Below, piece by piece: positions 25,890 to 34,202 of a DNA stretch of 64,000 nt. A model generated the notes under the pieces. The model searched no databases. It was not told the origin of the DNA and saw only the letters and a program-made list of their open reading frames with translations. The position numbers and the translations under genes are program-made. Each line of letters starts with the position of its first letter. Positions within the stretch are counted from its first letter, which is position 1. Source of the stretch: Planctomycetota bacterium (GTDB lineage Bacteria > Planctomycetota > Phycisphaerae > Tepidisphaerales > Tepidisphaeraceae); contig JBCDCH010000016.1 of NCBI GenBank assembly GCA_039182125.1, positions 1 to 64,000 on the forward strand, in the 5' to 3' direction.

Positions 25890-27780
25890 TCCGCTTTTCG
25901 GCCCCGCCGACTTCGACGTGCCGACCACCGCGCCCGGCCCGACCGGCAGCCTGCCGCTGACCGACGAGATGCTCCGCCAGCGCCCGAGCGGTGACCTGTT
26001 CGGCCTCTCGCAGAACGCCGGCATGGGCTGGAGCCCCGACGCGATGCTCGGGCCCGAGGTGCTTTTGCTCAGCACCCAAGGCGGCATCCGCGCGCCCGAC
26101 GGCAAGCCGATCGCGCTCGGCTATCACACCGGCCACTGGGAGGTCGGCCTGCTCATGCACGAAGCCGCCGACGTCGTCCGCAGCGCCGGCGGGACGCCGT
26201 TCGCCGGCTTCGTCTCCGACCCTTGCGACGGGCGAACCCAAGGCACCGTCGGCATGTTCGACAGCCTGCCGTATCGCAACGACGCGGCGATGGTCCTGCG
26301 TCGGTTGATTCGATCACTGCCGACGCGCAAGGGCGTCGTCGGTGTCGCGACCTGCGACAAGGGTCTGCCGGCGATGATGATCGCGCTGGCTGGCTGCGGC
26401 GACCTGCCCGGCGTGATCGTCCCCGGCGGCGTGACGCTACCGCCGGCGGTCGGCGAAGACGCGGGCAAGGTACAGACCATCGGCGCACGCTACAGCGTCG
26501 GCGAGCTGTCGCTCGAAGAGGCTGCCGAGCTCGGCTGCCGAGCGTGTGCGACGCCCGGCGGTGGCTGCCAGTTTCTCGGCACTGCGGCCACCGCGCAGGT
26601 CGTCGCCGAAGCGCTGGGCATGGCCGTCCCGCACAGTGCGCTCGCCCCGAGCGGCCAACCGATCTGGCGTGACGTCGCCCGCCGCTCCGCCTCGGCCGTG
26701 CTGCGGATGACTCGCAAGGGCGTGGCGATGCGCGACGTGCTGAGCGACGCCGCCGTGCGAAACGCGATGACCGTCCACGCCGCGTTCGGCGGATCGACGA
26801 ACTTGTTGCTGCACATCCCGGCCGTCGCCCACGCGGCGAAGCTGGCCCGACCGAGCGTCGACGACTGGACCAACGTGAATCGCCGCACGCCGCGCTTGGT
26901 CGATGCGTTGCCGAACGGGCCGATCGGCCATCCGACCGTCCGTGTCTTCCTCGCCGGCGGCGTGCCGGAGGTGCTTGTGTATCTGCGCGAACTGGGCTTG
27001 CTGGAACTCGACGTGCCGACCGCGACGGGTCGGACGTTGGACGAAGTCATTGACGGCTGGCAACGCAGCGAACGCCGCAAGAGGCTTCGCGATCAACTGC
27101 ATCAACGTGACCGCGTCGATCCCGACGACGTGATCCTGCTGCCGGCCCGGGCGAAGCAACGCGGCCTCACGCCCACAGTCTGCTTCCCGCGCGGCAATCT
27201 CTGCCCCGACGGCGCCGTCGTGAAGTCCACTGCGATCGACCCGAGCGTCATCGACGACGACGGCGTCTACCGCCACGAGGGACCGGCGAAGGTCTTCACC
27301 ACCGAGCCCGCCGCGATCGCCGCGATCAAGAACGGCGGCGTCGTCGCGGGCGATGTCATCGCGCTCATCGGCCGCGGGCCCATCGGCTGCGGCATGGAAG
27401 AGTGCTATCAAGTCACGGGCGCGCTAAAGCACGTCTCCTTCGGCAAGCACGTCGCGCTGATTACTGACGCGCGGTTCAGCGGCGTGAGCACTGGCGCGTG
27501 CATCGGCCACGTCGGCCCCGAAGCACTCGCTGGCGGGCCGGTCGGACGACTGCGCGACGGCGACCGCGTCCGCATCGAAATCGACACGAAGAACCTCACC
27601 GGCAGCGTGGACGCCGTTGACGCGTCGGTCGTGCACCGCGAGCCGCACCCGGACTTGCGCGCCGACGTGAACATCCCCGATGACACGCGGCTGTGGGCCG
27701 CACTGCAACAAGTCGGCGGCGGTACGTGGGGCGGTTGCGTCTACGACGTCGACTCGATTGTCGATAAGCTCCGGTCATGA
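25876..27780 (+). CDS. xylD: D-xylonate dehydratase (IlvD/Edd family, YjhG/YagF type)
   Basis: This 634-aa enzyme dehydrates a C5 sugar acid to 2-keto-3-deoxypentonate in the cytoplasm. Length and the phrases [51 protein letters not shown] and the C-terminal [12 protein letters not shown] (IlvD/Edd signature) place it in the YjhG/YagF xylonate dehydratase branch rather than in IlvD itself. The Cys residues in SDPCDG and ATCDKG are the expected Fe-S ligands. The next two genes complete the Weimberg pathway to alpha-ketoglutarate, which strongly supports a pentonate substrate. D-xylonate versus L-arabinonate cannot be separated by reading. Confidence 0.85.
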   Translation: MPTDDPLFGPADFDVPTTAPGPTGSLPLTDEMLRQRPSGDLFGLSQNAGMGWSPDAMLGPEVLLLSTQGGIRAPDGKPIALGYHTGHWEVGLLMHEAADVVRSAGGTPFAGFVSDPCDGRTQGTVGMFDSLPYRNDAAMVLRRLIRSLPTRKGVVGVATCDKGLPAMMIALAGCGDLPGVIVPGGVTLPPAVGEDAGKVQTIGARYSVGELSLEEAAELGCRACATPGGGCQFLGTAATAQVVAEALGMAVPHSALAPSGQPIWRDVARRSASAVLRMTRKGVAMRDVLSDAAVRNAMTVHAAFGGSTNLLLHIPAVAHAAKLARPSVDDWTNVNRRTPRLVDALPNGPIGHPTVRVFLAGGVPEVLVYLRELGLLELDVPTATGRTLDEVIDGWQRSERRKRLRDQLHQRDRVDPDDVILLPARAKQRGLTPTVCFPRGNLCPDGAVVKSTAIDPSVIDDDGVYRHEGPAKVFTTEPAAIAAIKNGGVVAGDVIALIGRGPIGCGMEECYQVTGALKHVSFGKHVALITDARFSGVSTGACIGHVGPEALAGGPVGRLRDGDRVRIEIDTKNLTGSVDAVDASVVHREPHPDLRADVNIPDDTRLWAALQQVGGGTWGGCVYDVDSIVDKLRS

Positions 27781-28937
27781 ACGCACTGCCCGAGGACGGA
27801 ACGCTGGTCGGCCGCGTGTGGAACGGCGAGGGGCCGCTGATTGTCGTCCGCCGCGGTGACGATCTGATCGACGTCACCGACACGTTTCCAACGATGTCGC
27901 GTTTGATCAACGACGCCGACCCGCTGCGCGTCTACGAAGTCGATGGACCGGTCGCTGGAGAGGTGCGGGAGATTCTCAGGAACTCCGAAGCCGGGGCGCA
28001 GCCCCGGGTACCCGGGGCTGCGCCCCGGCTTCATCACCCGCACCTGCTCGCTCCCAACGACTTGCTCGCGACCAAGGCTTGCGGCGTCACGTTCATCCGC
28101 TCGCTGCTCGAACGCGTTGTCGAAGAGAAAGCCAAGGGCGACCCCGCCGTCGCCCAGCAGGTCCGCGGCATGATCACCGAAGCGCTTGGCGACGACCTAT
28201 CCAAAGTCGCCCCCGGCTCGCCGGAGACGCAAGCGCTCAAGAAGAAGTTCATCGCCGCCGGCGTTTGGAGCCAGTACCTCGAAGTCGGCATCGGCCCGGA
28301 CCCAGAGGTGTTCACCAAGGCCCAGCCGATGGCGTCGGTCGGCTACGGTGCGGAGGTCGGCGTGCTGCCAGACTCGTCGTGGAACAACCCGGAGCCGGAG
28401 GTCGTGCTCACGGTGAGCCGACGCGGCGAGATACGTGGGGCGACGCTTGGCAACGACGTGAACCTACGCGACTACGAAGGGCGCAGCGCACTGCTGCTGG
28501 GCGAGGCGAAGGACCAGAACGGCTCGTGTGCGATTGGGCCGATGATCCGATTGTTCGATGAGTCGTTCACGCTCGCCGATGTCGAAGCTTGTGAGGTTGA
28601 ACTTCACATCACCGGCGTTGATGGCTTCGAGACGCGCGGCCGCAACCGTATGGCCGAGATCAGCCGCAAGCCCGCCGACCTCGTCGCCGCGGCGCTCGGG
28701 CCGCACCACCAGTACCCCGACGGCATGATGCTTTTCCTCGGCACGATGTTCGCCCCGACCGACGATCGCGATGGCACGGGCGGCGGCTTCACGCACAAGC
28801 TCGGCGACCGCGTCGAGATCAGCACACCAAGCCTCGGCACGCTCGTCAACACCGTCAACCACACCGACAAGATCCCGCCGTGGACGTTTGGCGCCGGCGA
28901 GCTCTTCGACTTTCTCCAACAACGTCGCAAAGGTTAA
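27777..28937 (+). CDS. xylX: 2-keto-3-deoxyxylonate dehydratase (FAH family, XylX-like)
   Basis: The ATG at 27777 overlaps the previous stop. The 386-aa product matches the Caulobacter XylX plan in order: [69 protein letters not shown] and [13 protein letters not shown]. This fumarylacetoacetate-hydrolase-fold enzyme converts 2-keto-3-deoxypentonate to alpha-ketoglutarate semialdehyde. Oddity: residues 71-86 are encoded by a perfect 46-bp palindrome (27987-28032), which looks like an inserted repeat carried in frame. It lies N-terminal to the conserved catalytic segments, so the protein is probably active. Confidence 0.85.
   Translation: MNALPEDGTLVGRVWNGEGPLIVVRRGDDLIDVTDTFPTMSRLINDADPLRVYEVDGPVAGEVREILRNSEAGAQPRVPGAAPRLHHPHLLAPNDLLATKACGVTFIRSLLERVVEEKAKGDPAVAQQVRGMITEALGDDLSKVAPGSPETQALKKKFIAAGVWSQYLEVGIGPDPEVFTKAQPMASVGYGAEVGVLPDSSWNNPEPEVVLTVSRRGEIRGATLGNDVNLRDYEGRSALLLGEAKDQNGSCAIGPMIRLFDESFTLADVEACEVELHITGVDGFETRGRNRMAEISRKPADLVAAALGPHHQYPDGMMLFLGTMFAPTDDRDGTGGGFTHKLGDRVEISTPSLGTLVNTVNHTDKIPPWTFGAGELFDFLQQRRKG
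27987..28032. repeat. Perfect 46-bp palindrome inside xylX
   Basis: The two 23-bp halves are exact reverse complements, centred on GGGTACCC between 28009 and 28010, with outer arms GAAGCCGGGGCGCAGCCCC. It lies inside the coding frame and encodes a low-complexity stretch ([15 protein letters not shown]). It resembles a REP/BIME-like mobile palindrome. I found no second copy in the window. Confidence 0.9.
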
Positions 28938-28939
28938 CC

Positions 28940-30355
28940 ATGCACGGACACTCGATTATCGAAGGCCAGCCGACCAGCGCCGGCGGCGACACGTTCACCG
29001 CGACGAACCCCGCGACCGGTGACGCGCTGCCGACCACGTTCGTGTATGCGACGGCGGACGATGTGGATCGCGCCTGCATGTCGGCGGCCGACGTGTTTGC
29101 GGCGTTCCAGCGGGCCGAGCGTGCGCCGTTCCTGCGTGCGATCGCGGACAAGATCGAAGCATTGGGCGACGAACTGCTCGAACGATTCACCGCCGAGACG
29201 GCATTGCCGCGCGGACGGGCCGAGGGCGAGTGCGCACGCACCTGCGGACAGCTGCGGAACTTCGCCGACCAGATCGAACGCGATGATTGGAACTCGCCGA
29301 TCAAGCAGGGCAATCTTTCCCGGCGTTACGTTGGCATCGGGCCGGTGGCGGTGTTCGGGCCGGCGAACTTTCCGCTGGCCTACGGCGTCGCGGGCGGGGA
29401 CACCGCCAGCGCACTCGCCGCCGGTTGCCCGGTCATCGTCAAAACGCACCCGAGTCACCCCGGCGTGTGCGAGCTTGTCGCCGGCGCAATCGTCGATGCT
29501 GCCGCCGAGACCGGCATGCCTGCGGGCGTCTTCGCGTTGCTCGTCGGTGGCGTCGAGGTGGGCGAGCGGATCGTGAAGCACGCGGACGTGCGTGGCGTCG
29601 GGTTCACTGGCAGCGAGAATGGCGGCCGCGCGATCTTCGACGCCGCGGCCGCGCGACCCACGCCGATCCCCGCGTTCGCGGAGATGAGCAGCTTGAACCC
29701 GATCGTCGTCTTGCCAGGGCATTACACGGATGAGTTTGTCGATGGCTTGGTCGGTTCGGTGACGCTGGGCGTGGGGCAGTTCTGCACGAAACCGGGGCTG
29801 ATTTTCGTGCCGAGCGGGACGGATCTGAGCGGGTTAAAGGACAAGCTCGCGGCGGTCGGGTCGCAGACAATGCTCAACGCGTCGATGCGGAAGTCGTACG
29901 TCGAAGGCACCGCGAAGCTTGCCAGTGTGCCCGGCACCGAAGCACTACTCATGCCGGAGGACGACGCCGGGTCGGGCGGGGCGAACGCGACGCCGGCGTT
30001 GCTGCGCGTCGCCGCCACTCACTTCGGGCAGAGCAAAGTGCTGCACCGCGAAGTATTCGGCCCCGGCACGCTCGTGGTCGAGTACGACGATCTCGCCGAT
30101 GTCCGCATCGCCTCGGCCCACCTCGGTGGCCAACTCACCGCGAGCGTCCATGGCGAACCCGACGACGACCTGTTGCACCTGCTGACCACGCTTGCGGGCC
30201 GGGTGATCTTTGGCGGCTATCCGACGGGCGTGGAAGTCACCGCCGCGATGGTCCACGGCGGCCCGTACCCAGCGACGACCGACGCCCGGTTCACCGCCGT
30301 TGGCGACCGCGCGATCGACCGCTGGCTGCGGCCGGTGTGCTTGCAGGGGGCGTGA
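28940..30355 (+). CDS. Alpha-ketoglutarate semialdehyde (2,5-dioxovalerate) dehydrogenase
   Basis: The ATG at 28940, 2 bp after the xylX stop, gives a 471-aa NAD(P)-dependent aldehyde dehydrogenase that oxidises alpha-ketoglutarate semialdehyde to alpha-ketoglutarate, the last Weimberg step. Visible features are the cofactor/active-site region FGPANFPLAYGVAGGD, GFTGSENGGR, the general base E248 in FAEMSSLNP and the nucleophile C282 in GQFCTKPG, all in the form typical of the KGSADH group. C-terminal GGYPTGVEV and MVHGGPYPATTD also match that group. Its position directly after xylD-xylX confirms the pathway. Confidence 0.9.
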   Translation: MHGHSIIEGQPTSAGGDTFTATNPATGDALPTTFVYATADDVDRACMSAADVFAAFQRAERAPFLRAIADKIEALGDELLERFTAETALPRGRAEGECARTCGQLRNFADQIERDDWNSPIKQGNLSRRYVGIGPVAVFGPANFPLAYGVAGGDTASALAAGCPVIVKTHPSHPGVCELVAGAIVDAAAETGMPAGVFALLVGGVEVGERIVKHADVRGVGFTGSENGGRAIFDAAAARPTPIPAFAEMSSLNPIVVLPGHYTDEFVDGLVGSVTLGVGQFCTKPGLIFVPSGTDLSGLKDKLAAVGSQTMLNASMRKSYVEGTAKLASVPGTEALLMPEDDAGSGGANATPALLRVAATHFGQSKVLHREVFGPGTLVVEYDDLADVRIASAHLGGQLTASVHGEPDDDLLHLLTTLAGRVIFGGYPTGVEVTAAMVHGGPYPATTDARFTAVGDRAIDRWLRPVCLQGA

Positions 30356-30359
30356 GTCG

Positions 30360-31316
30360 TCAGTCGTTGAAGCGTGCGGTGGTCTGCCGCTCACGGTTGA
30401 CGTGCAACTGCGTCACATCCGGTCGGCTGTAGTGGCCGACGGGGTCGAAGTTCTGGCGTTCCTCGCGCACCTTCGCGTGGTCGATGTTGACGACGAACAG
30501 GCTCTCGTTGCCGACCTGCGGCTCCAAGACGAACTCGCCGTTCGGGCCCGCGACGCATGAGCCGCCGTCGTGGAGGAGGTCAGGCATGCCGTCGACGATT
30601 GCGGCGCGGTTGGGCGTGTCGTCGGGGAAGTCGTCGGGGCGAAGCAGCGCGCTGACGGAGACGACATAGCTGCGCGACTCGCGGGCGATGAAGCGGGTGA
30701 TGTCCTGGGTGTTGCGTTGCGAGCCGGGCCAGACGGCGATGTGCAGGTCTTCGCCGAGCGCGTAGAGCGCGGCGCGGGGCAGGGGCATCCAGTTCTCCCA
30801 GCAGTTCAAGCCGCCGACGGTGAACGCGCCGAGCGGATGGACGCGCAGCCCGTGCCCGTCGCCGGGGGACCAGGTGAGGCGTTCCTCGTAGGTGGGCATG
30901 AGCTTTCGGTGCACCGAGCCGATCTCGCCGGCCTTGTTGATGTAGACGAGCGAGGCGTAGAGGCTGTGGCCGCCGCGGTCGGCGGGGCGTTCGATGAGGC
31001 CGAGGTAGACGGCGGTGGCGTTGCGTTTCGCCGCGGCCCGGACGTCGTCGAGATCGCCGGCGTCGATGTCGATCGCGTTGGCCATGTAGTGCGCGTGCAG
31101 TTGTTTTTGCGGCGGTGAGTCGAAGACCGCGCCGCCGGTGCGGTCGAGCCAGACGGGATAGCCGGGCACGAGGGCTTCGCCGAAGGCGACGAGGTCGCAC
31201 TTGCTGCGGCCCGCCTCGTCGAGCGACCGCACGACCTTCGCCAGCGTCGCGGTGCGGTCGAGCCAGACGGGGGCGATCTGGGCAAGGCCAATCGTGAGCG
31301 TGTCGGCGTGGGACAT
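30360..31316 (-). CDS. Nitrilase (carbon-nitrogen hydrolase)
   Basis: This 318-aa cytoplasmic enzyme is convergent with the dehydrogenase (4-bp gap). The catalytic triad of the nitrilase superfamily is visible: E47 in FGEALVPGYP, K138 in HRKLMPTYEERL and C172 in GLNCWENWMPL. The CWENWMP context and HRKLMPTYEERL match true nitrilases (nitrile to acid plus ammonia) rather than amidases or ureidopropionases. No signal peptide. Its substrate is unknown; aliphatic or aromatic nitriles are both possible. Confidence 0.85.
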   Translation of the reverse strand: MSHADTLTIGLAQIAPVWLDRTATLAKVVRSLDEAGRSKCDLVAFGEALVPGYPVWLDRTGGAVFDSPPQKQLHAHYMANAIDIDAGDLDDVRAAAKRNATAVYLGLIERPADRGGHSLYASLVYINKAGEIGSVHRKLMPTYEERLTWSPGDGHGLRVHPLGAFTVGGLNCWENWMPLPRAALYALGEDLHIAVWPGSQRNTQDITRFIARESRSYVVSVSALLRPDDFPDDTPNRAAIVDGMPDLLHDGGSCVAGPNGEFVLEPQVGNESLFVVNIDHAKVREERQNFDPVGHYSRPDVTQLHVNRERQTTARFND

Positions 31317-31340
31317 GGCGATAGGTTACGCTCGGACGGC

Positions 31341-32072
31341 GTGTCGTTTCCGGTTTACATCCCGTTGCCGATCGTCGGCGAGGTGCATCCGCACCTGTTG
31401 TCCGAAGTGCTAGCGTACTCGCTCGGGTTTCAGTTGTATCTGTTGCTCAAGCGACGCGGTGGCGGGCCGGCGTTGTCGGTGGAGCAGTCGTTGTGGCTGC
31501 TGGCGGGCGCGATCCTCGGGGCGGCGGTCGGGGCGAAGATGCTCAACTTCGCGGAGTGGCGCACGCTCGAAGGTCTGCTCGGCAAGACCGTGGTCGGCGG
31601 CATCCTCGGCGGGTGGGCCGGCGTGGAGATCATCAAAAAGTTCCAGCACATCCCCGGCAGCACCGGCGGGCTGGTGACGCTGCCGTTGTGTGTCGGTATC
31701 GCACTCGGCCGCGTCGGCTGTTTCCTCACCGGCCTCGACGATCGCACGTTTGGCGTCGCGACGACCTTGCCGTGGGGCATCGACTTTGGCGACGGCATTA
31801 CACGCCATCCAACCCAGCTCTACGACATCGCCGTGGTGACAGTGATTGCGATTGTCTTGTCAGCCCTGTTGCCACGCAACCGGAGGCCGACCGACGGCGC
31901 GCTTGACTTCCGCCTCTTCATCATCGGCTACCTCGGCTGGCGCTTCGTCGCCGAGTTCATCAAACCGACCGAGCGCGTGTACGTCGGCCTGAGCGCGATC
32001 CAATGGGCGTGCGCGCTCGGCGTGGCCATTGCTTTGTGGAACATTTTGCGGCCGCGCCGCAGCCGCCTGTGA
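31341..32072 (+). CDS. Divergent Lgt-like (prolipoprotein diacylglyceryl transferase family) membrane protein
   Basis: The GTG at 31341 gives 243 aa with about seven hydrophobic helices. It keeps the Lgt ordering: GGILGGWAGVEI, then ALGRVGCFLTGLDDRTFG where classical Lgt has a GR.GNF.NGE motif, and RHPTQLYD where Lgt has HP.QLYE. The His preceding GG in canonical Lgt (HGGL) and the Asn of GNF are replaced (VGG, GCF). It therefore looks like a paralogue with changed chemistry rather than the housekeeping enzyme. The next gene is a radical SAM protein related to lipid-modifying enzymes, which hints at a membrane-lipid role; this is inference. Confidence 0.65.
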   Translation: MSFPVYIPLPIVGEVHPHLLSEVLAYSLGFQLYLLLKRRGGGPALSVEQSLWLLAGAILGAAVGAKMLNFAEWRTLEGLLGKTVVGGILGGWAGVEIIKKFQHIPGSTGGLVTLPLCVGIALGRVGCFLTGLDDRTFGVATTLPWGIDFGDGITRHPTQLYDIAVVTVIAIVLSALLPRNRRPTDGALDFRLFIIGYLGWRFVAEFIKPTERVYVGLSAIQWACALGVAIALWNILRPRRSRL

Positions 32073-32090
32073 GCCGCCCCACGGGCGGCT
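32072..32090 (+). other. Hairpin directly after the Lgt-like stop codon
   Basis: Eight-base arms AGCCGCCC and GGGCGGCT with a 3-nt loop start on the last base of the TGA. No T run follows, so intrinsic termination is not indicated; it may be a transcript-stabilising or weak attenuating structure between two genes of one operon. Confidence 0.5.
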
Positions 32091-32126
32091 GCGCCGCACC
32101 GCTACACTTGATGCCGGTTCACCGCC

Positions 32127-33560
32127 ATGCCCGATCGTCCGTATCTCTTCCACGACCTCACCATCGCGCTCTGCTCGACGTGCCTCACTCGGGTCGAGGC
32201 GAAGGTGGTGGAGCAGGACGGGCGGATCTACATGCACAAGCGTTGTCCGACACACGGGTTTGAGAAGGTGTTGATCTCGTCGGATGCCGAGTACTGGAAG
32301 CGGTCGCGGCAGACGATCAAGGCGGGGCAGATGCCGTTGAAGTTCAACACGCCGATCAAGTACGGCTGTCCGTACGACTGCGGCCTGTGCCCGGATCACG
32401 AACAACACTCGTGCCTGACGCTGATCGAGGTGACCGACGGGTGCAACCTGCGTTGTCCGATTTGCTACGCCGACAGCGGGCCGGAGCGGGTCGAGTCGCA
32501 TCGGAGCCTTGAGGTGATCGAGGGGATGCTGGATGCGGTGGTGCGGAACGAGGGTGAGCCGGACGTGGTGCAAATCAGCGGCGGCGAGCCGACGATCCAC
32601 CCGCGGTTCTGGGACATCCTCGATGCGGCGAAGGCCAGGCCCATCAAGCACCTGATGGTCAATTCCAACGGCGTGCTCATCGCGAGCAAACCCGACTTCG
32701 CCAAGCGCCTCGCCGAATACATGCCGGGCTTCGAGATCTACCTGCAGTGGGACTCGTTCAAGCCCGACGCGTTGCGGGAGCTACGCGGGCAGGATCTGGC
32801 CGATGTACGCATGCGCGCCTTGGAAAATCTCAACGACGCCGGTGTGTCGACAACGCTTGTCTCGACACTCAAGCGTGGGCTCAACGACGACGAGATCGGC
32901 AAGACGATCGACTTCGCGCTACAACAGCCATGCGTGCGCGGCGTGAGTTTCCAACCCGTGCAGGACGCCGGGCGGACCGAGCAGTTCGACCATGCGAAAG
33001 ACCGCCTCACCCTCGCGGATGTCCGCACCGGCATCCTTGAACAGACCGACGTGTTCGAGCCGAATGACGTGATCCCGGTGCCGTGCCACCCGGACTGTTT
33101 GGCGATGGCGTATGCGCTCAAAGTCGGCGGTTGCGTCACACCCCTGACCGGCCTCATCGACCCGCAAACGCTTCTGCAGGACGAAGGCTCGACCATTATC
33201 TACGAGAAGAACCCGCGTTTGCGTGACGAACTGCTCAAACTCTTCTCCACCGCCGCGAGCCCGACCGGCAGCGCGACGTCGCTCAAGCAATTGCTCTGCT
33301 GCCTGCCCCTCGCGGCCGTTCCCGGCGACATCGGCTACGAAAACGTCTTCCGCGTCATCATCATGAAGTTCATGGACGCCCACGACATGGACATCCGCAG
33401 CGTCAAGAAAACCTGCGTCCACATCGCCCAGCCCGACGGCAAGATCATCCCGTTCGATACCTTCAACCTCCTGTACCGCGACCGGGCGGCCCAGCGGTTG
33501 GCCGAGCTGCGCGGGGAGCGACGGGGTGAAAATCCACGCTCGCTGGCGGTGCTGCGATGA
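32127..33560 (+). CDS. Radical SAM protein, MJ0619/tetraether-synthase-like family
   Basis: The 477-aa protein has the radical SAM motif C106-x3-C110-x2-C113 in CNLRCPICYA. Just before it lies GCPYDCGLCPDHEQHSC (C81, C85, C88, C96), which can bind an additional cluster, and an N-terminal CSTC...CPTHG (C16, C19, C40) that looks like a rubredoxin-type metal site. This three-site pattern is the hallmark of the MJ0619/Tes family, whose archaeal members couple lipid chains or methylate. QISGGEPTIHP is the GGE motif of the SAM barrel. It overlaps the next small membrane-protein gene by 4 bp and follows an Lgt paralogue, so a lipid substrate is plausible but unproven. Confidence 0.75.
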   Translation: MPDRPYLFHDLTIALCSTCLTRVEAKVVEQDGRIYMHKRCPTHGFEKVLISSDAEYWKRSRQTIKAGQMPLKFNTPIKYGCPYDCGLCPDHEQHSCLTLIEVTDGCNLRCPICYADSGPERVESHRSLEVIEGMLDAVVRNEGEPDVVQISGGEPTIHPRFWDILDAAKARPIKHLMVNSNGVLIASKPDFAKRLAEYMPGFEIYLQWDSFKPDALRELRGQDLADVRMRALENLNDAGVSTTLVSTLKRGLNDDEIGKTIDFALQQPCVRGVSFQPVQDAGRTEQFDHAKDRLTLADVRTGILEQTDVFEPNDVIPVPCHPDCLAMAYALKVGGCVTPLTGLIDPQTLLQDEGSTIIYEKNPRLRDELLKLFSTAASPTGSATSLKQLLCCLPLAAVPGDIGYENVFRVIIMKFMDAHDMDIRSVKKTCVHIAQPDGKIIPFDTFNLLYRDRAAQRLAELRGERRGENPRSLAVLR

Positions 33561-33997
33561 CGGAAAAGGACAACGAGCCGACGCGGGTGGAGCCGATTGA
33601 TGTCGAGCCGGACCCGAATGATATCGGGCCGATTTTGCCATTGACGCCGGACTATTCGTCGCCGCGACGGGGGTATTTAGGGATCAATCCTTGGATGGCG
33701 AACGTCATCTTTTTCGGTGGCTTGGTCGCGAGCGTGATCGGGTTTGTGGTGCTGGGCCGATGGATGGTCGGTGCGGCCAACATGGGTAGTGAGTTTGCCT
33801 TGATACTGATCGTGAGTGTCCCGGTGGCGCTCGCCGTGGTTGGGGTTTTGTGGGCGCGTTCGCGGACGGAAGGACGAACGGTTGGCGGTTCGCTGGCGGC
33901 GGGGTTGGTCTCGGGCGGGTGTGCGTTGGTGTGTTTGGCGATCGGTTTGGCGTTGCTGATCGCGGGCTTTTGCTTCGTGGCGCTAGCGCGAAACTGA
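33557..33997 (+). CDS. Small membrane protein of unknown function
   Basis: The ATG at 33557 overlaps the radical SAM stop by 4 bp. The 146-aa product has an acidic, Pro-rich N-terminus (VEPIDVEPDPNDIGPILPLTPD) and three hydrophobic helices (FFGGLVASVIGFVVLGRW, FALILIVSVPVALAVVGVLW, GGSLAAGLVSGGCALVCLAIGLALLIAGF, written here as overlapping segments). No recognised domain. Translational coupling suggests it serves the radical SAM enzyme, perhaps as a membrane anchor or partner. Confidence 0.7.
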   Translation: MTEKDNEPTRVEPIDVEPDPNDIGPILPLTPDYSSPRRGYLGINPWMANVIFFGGLVASVIGFVVLGRWMVGAANMGSEFALILIVSVPVALAVVGVLWARSRTEGRTVGGSLAAGLVSGGCALVCLAIGLALLIAGFCFVALARN

Positions 33998-34078
33998 TGG
34001 CTGAAAATTTCTCGCCGGCAGATCGGTCGGCGTTCTTGACTCATTGCCAAGCAGGTATAACGTCACGACCCCGTCAAA

Positions 34079-34152
34079 GGGGCCGTAGCTCAATTGGTTA
34101 GAGCACCGGACTGTCGATCCGGAGGTTGCGGGTTCGATCCCCGTCGGCCTCG
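34079..34152 (+). tRNA. tRNA-Asp (anticodon GTC)
   Basis: The 74-nt sequence folds as a complete cloverleaf: acceptor GGGGCCG paired with CGGCCTC (one G-T pair), D arm GCTC/GAGC, anticodon stem CCGGA/TCCGG around loop CTGTCGA with anticodon GTC, and T arm GCGGG/CCCGT with loop TTCGATC. Discriminator G73; CCA is not encoded. Confidence 0.97.
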
Positions 34153-34173
34153 CTGCGAAAGCGACGATGAAGA

Positions 34174-34198
34174 CCCCCGCGACAACGCGGGGGTTTTT
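34174..34198 (+). terminator. Intrinsic terminator of tRNA-Asp
   Basis: An 8-bp stem CCCCCGCG / CGCGGGGG with an ACAA loop is followed by five T residues, 21 bp after the tRNA. It could also serve the convergent sulfatase gene, whose stop is 5 bp away. Confidence 0.92.
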
Positions 34199-34202
34199 GC
34201 GT

